Positions 60,901 through 64,000 of a stretch of 64,000 bases of DNA are shown in pieces. The DNA comes from Ulota crispa (lineage: Eukaryota > Streptophyta > Bryopsida > Orthotrichales > Orthotrichaceae). Under the pieces are notes generated by a model. The model was not told the origin of the DNA. It ran no database searches and saw nothing but the letters and a program-made list of their open reading frames with translations. The stretch covers positions 4,821,966 to 4,885,965 of the forward strand of contig OY987252.1 of assembly GCA_963920765.1 (NCBI GenBank). Direction: 5' to 3'. The position numbers were made by a program, and so were the translations under genes. Positions within the stretch are counted from its first letter, which is position 1. Each line of letters begins with the position of its first letter.

Positions 60901-61195
60901 TTGCCACGGGATGTTACACTTATTAGTAAGGATGATCTCTAGAGGCTAGGCCATGTGGATCTAGTGATTGCTGGATGGCTTTGCCAAGGCCATTCACGAG
61001 CAGACAACGAACGTGGATTAGATGATTCAAGGTCATCACTCTTTGCAGATTTACTCAGGCTCATCCAGCGGTGGGTTATCCACCAATCTATGCCTCCAAG
61101 GTACATTTTTTAGAATGTATCTCCGTCGGGTGACGCACAAGTGAAGGTGTGTGAGGATGGTGCATACATCCATTCATCACAAACTCTCAAATAGT
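57963..61195 (+). pseudogene. Retroelement-like gag, retropepsin and C5-DNA-methyltransferase remnant
   Basis: The frame opens at ATG 57963 with a gag-like helical protein (to about 58574, TAG at 58353). It shifts near 58600 and continues through a Lys-rich part with two defective zinc knuckles (ACGEAGHAKGDPK; FHCGKSGHSDERC; each lacks its first Cys). About 60000-60290 is retropepsin-like: VMLDSAA*PVMIGK and NYNILVGQQALYPL. After a 2-nt shift near 60295, one frame runs to 61195 with four TAG stops. It encodes a C5 methyltransferase: motif I VKFFAGIGIGLAAILDA (60715-60765), motif IV GHVDLVIAGWLCQGHSRA (Cys codon 60982-60984), RGLDDSRSSLFADLLRLIQ, and motif VI YIF*NV with a stop (61111-61113) where Glu is required. 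Order I-IV-VI is canonical, unlike permuted plant DRM enzymes. No reverse transcriptase was found. Defective throughout. Confidence 0.75.
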
Positions 61196-61476
61196 GAATT
61201 TCATTGTCATATCAATGATTGATTGAATTGGTACTAAGTCAAAATCTAAATAGACTTGAAAATTTCATTGAGTCAACATACCTTGACTTAATACTTTTCT
61301 AGTTTAAAATTCCTCAACACAATTTCAATCCACTTCTTATCAATATTATTTCAATCACTTTTGATAATGCACTAAATGATCACTTTTTATTAGAGAAGAT
61401 TGAAAAATGTACCTACTAGTACTAAATCAATCACACATTGAAAATTGTAACATTAAAATATTGACTCAAAACGTAA
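61196..61476. other. Truncation zone after the methyltransferase
   Basis: Coding signal stops near 61195, before the C-terminal methyltransferase motifs. AT-rich DNA follows up to the TA-flanked element. Confidence 0.4.
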
Positions 61477-62121
61477 CCCCTAAATGCCCAAGCAACCAAA
61501 TTTAGGTTGCAAGGAAAATTTGAAGATGAATAAAACCTTATCAAATCATTATTTTCAGCTTTTTTTTTTTCAATATAAGTTTGTTTTCATGTCTACTTTC
61601 AACATCAAAAATCTGATTTTGAAAATAAAAGTTGATGATTTTTCGACATGAGATTTTGTACGAGGGTGTCCACTGCAATCTTGAGTTACCTAGTGTTGGA
61701 AGATTTTGAAAATGAGCCTCAAATACACTAGAGCTTGGAGAAATTCCACGTTAGAAACCCATTTAAAAAAAATATAGGAATAGATTTTCAAAACCATAAA
61801 TTTATTTGAATTAGACATGTAATGACCTTAAACCTCATATTTTTATGGTGACCAACTTTTTGGATTTGACATATAAAATGAGGATTGGAAGAATTTAAGT
61901 CACTTTTGCAGTTTTAACACCTTCATGTTCAAATATTATAATCTTTCAAACTATAAGTGATACTATTGTGTTTTCTTTTTTCATGTAATCTCTAAGATGT
62001 TTAGCTTAAATTTGTACGGTTACAATTGAAAAATCCTTGATGGAATTTATGAAGAGGTTGATTGATTGTTTAGTTTCATAGAAAGTCCAAGAAGCTCAAA
62101 GAGAGCTTAGGCATTTAGGGG
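61477..62121 (+). mobile_element. TA-flanked TIR element, copy B (645 bp)
   Basis: The left end ACCCCTAAATGCCCAAGC and the complement of the right end, ACCCCTAAATGCCTAAGC, are inverted repeats flanked by TA (61475-61476 and 62122-62123). It is related along its whole length to copy A at 45866-46520 (for example CATGTAAT, ATTTGACATATAAAATGAGG and TTTCAAACTATAAGTGATA). No coding capacity. It abuts the transposase remnant at 62.1 kb. Confidence 0.75.
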
Positions 62122-62129
62122 TTAAAGGC

Positions 62130-64000
62130 ATTTATAAAATAAGTGCCTTCTTCACAAAAATTCAGAAGCACTTGAATGGTTTGTAGGATATTTTGAACAT
62201 CAAGAATCATGTAAGGATCATAAATTCCTTTATCATGCTTGGCCTTAAATATAAAGACTTGAAGACTCATAGTTTGCCAAGTGAGATGAGGGCATAGAAC
62301 CAACCTACTAAGGTGAGTAGCTGGAACCTTGTGATACATTTGTAGAAATGCTAAATCTTTTACAACAAGATTTTGTTCTTCATCTTTCAAAGACACTTTA
62401 AAAATCAACCGCAATTGTCCATAGAAGGTCAATTCAAGCTCACCAGCTGCCTCCATCTGTATGGCAACACTAAAATACCATGGTGAACCATAAAAGTTGC
62501 TTGTGGCCCGTGTATATTGTGGCATATTACCAAAGCGCTCACCAAGACCTATTGGAATGGCTAAAGATGTAAAGACATGAAGTACCTATTCAAATCAAGG
62601 AATTGATTATCAACTTTTATGCATTGACTTTCTTATTGCTTCCAAATAGAATACAAGTAGTATACACTAATTGCAATTCAAGCAACCATGCTCAAATTGA
62701 TTGCCAACTGTACCAAAGTTGCAGTATGAAATTTGAGCTTGTGAAAACCATACCTCTCCACTTGTGAAATTATTCTTAGCTTTGTAAATGTTCAAAGTTT
62801 TGTGGAAGAAGGTTTGTAGCTCTGGTTGCTGAGAAATGAGGGTTTGAGTGCTCTTAGATACAAAAAGCTATGTAGAGTCAAATGTGAAGCCACATGCAGG
62901 ATCCAATCATGAGCTTTGCAAATTGACTTTGGCTCCCTATAGAATATTAAGACCTGTTTCCACAGCCTTCATACAAACATCACACCAAATAACTAAAAGT
63001 TAGATCTACTATGTCTTTGTATTCAATTAAAGCCATTTTGGCATTTTTGGTTATAGCTTTGTGACAACAAAATTTAGACAAAAATTTTCACACAACCCAA
63101 AAAATAATCTTATCACAGTAACTAGATAATCTAGTTTGAATACTTATTTGGTCTAGAGCAGTGTACTTTTCTTTTTGCCTCATGTCAAAACCCTGCATAG
63201 TGTCTTGCAACTTGCGTAAGGCACCTAGCCATTGATTGTGCCTAGCAATTTGAGGAGTAGCTTGCCTCTTATTGCTAGCTCTATATCTAGCCTTCATCAA
63301 GGTTATGTGCATTTGTTCGTACATGTTGGTACTATATTCCCAAGGAAGTCCTAATCGACAAATACAATTACTAAAATATGACATGGCATGTATTTTCATC
63401 ATATTAAATCTTGACTTTTGCCATTCAGACATAGCCCACTTCAAAGCCTATACAGATCTAATTATCCAAAAATTATGTTAGAATAAAATATTCATTCATT
63501 TGTAAGACAACAGTAATACATGAACGTACACTTTTGAAAAACTTAAATTAGTAATTGAAGTAGATTAAAATTTGAATTGACAACTTACCTTATCATTACG
63601 TTATCCATTTCAACCAATGAATCTCTTGTGTGTTTTGGACTACAAGTAGCAACCTTATAGCATTTCAAAAATAACACAAAGGCCTTGACGACGTCATCTT
63701 TATAGATCCCAATGAGACACAAAACAATCACTTGAAAATAACACACAATTTCTAATAAAACTTTTGCACTTCATTATAGAAAGTTATTAGTAAGATCACT
63801 ATTCTATGGTAAAATAAGAATAAAAAACCATTGTCACAATAACTGAAAGAAATCAACATACAAAATTGTCCTTCTAAAATGAGATTGAAAGAACCTGCAT
63901 GACTACTCGTTATTCAAAACCTGCAAAGTTTGCATTGGATTCAAAGTATCCTCCCTTATCAATTCCTGGAATCTTGGCATCAATATCACAAAAAATGAAA
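62130..64000 (-). pseudogene. Plavaka-like (CACTA/EnSpm-type) transposase remnant
   Basis: Minus-strand coding pieces run in order from the window end: IDAKIPGIDKGGYFESN (about 63970), GIYKDDVVKAFVLFLKCYK (about 63690), and 63444-63088 with LGLPWEYSTNMYEQMHITLM then KARYRASNKRQATPQIARHN. They continue with TLISQQPELQTFFHKTLNIY (about 62800) and 62585-62130 with YTRATSNFYGSPWYFSVAIQ. The Y-x-T-x-x-x-E-x-x-H-I and YRASNKR motifs followed by an H/Q-rich helix are those of Plavaka-type DDE transposases, best known from fungi. Frameshifts and intron-like gaps separate the pieces. The N-terminal part is outside the window. Confidence 0.6.

Overview
This window reads as AT-rich nuclear DNA of a land plant. 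One gene looks intact: a multi-exon homologue of plant TAF15 with canonical GT-AG introns. Around it is a dense graveyard of decayed transposons, retroelements and gene fragments. Interstitial TTTAGGG (Arabidopsis-type) telomere-like repeats, Stowaway- and CACTA-like MITEs, hAT and Plavaka-like transposases and a tRNA-derived SINE support a plant. The mixture of expanded repeat-encoded families suggests a seed-free plant (fern, lycophyte or bryophyte) or another large repeat-rich plant genome; that placement is inference. There is no prokaryotic or organellar organisation.

Layout. 1-4.6 kb: a decayed unrecognised ORF on the minus strand, a solo LTR with a perfect 5-bp target duplication, and a Stowaway-like element. 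4.6-12.8 kb: AT-rich DNA with a CACTA-like MITE and another TIR element. 12.8-19.8 kb: two minus-strand decayed genes, one unrecognised and one a long DDE-transposase-like protein, with GC-richer leader DNA. 20-24 kb: a hairpin MITE, then a roughly 0.9-kb near-perfect foldback ending just before the TAF15 gene (24.8-28.1 kb; six coding exons, 406 codons, RRM plus two RanBP2 zinc fingers). 28.7-34.6 kb: TA-flanked TIR elements and an exon/intron-bearing clathrin heavy chain pseudogene. 37.6-41.3 kb: a promoter-like block, a CCGTCC-rich array and a hAT transposase pseudogene. 43.5-50.7 kb: a kinase-like pseudogene and a coiled-coil/RING pseudogene, each preceded by a CCGTCC-rich array. 52.2-54.7 kb: copies of a tRNA-Thr-like SINE unit. 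55.9-61.2 kb: another CCGTCC-rich array, then a retroelement-like gag and retropepsin reading frame followed by a cytosine-C5 DNA methyltransferase domain. 61.5-64 kb: a TA-flanked element and a Plavaka-like (CACTA/EnSpm-type) transposase remnant.

Two themes connect the parts. First, nearly every repeat-encoded ORF is broken by stops explained by C-to-T or G-to-A changes (Trp, Gln and Arg codons), and catalytic acidic residues are often replaced by Asn or Lys. This is what decay by deamination of methylated cytosine would produce. Second, four separate decayed ORFs each have a CCGTCC/GGACGG-rich degenerate array on their 5' side, which hints at shared promoter or transposase-binding DNA. The most notable system is the retroelement remnant that appears to have carried its own DNA methyltransferase.
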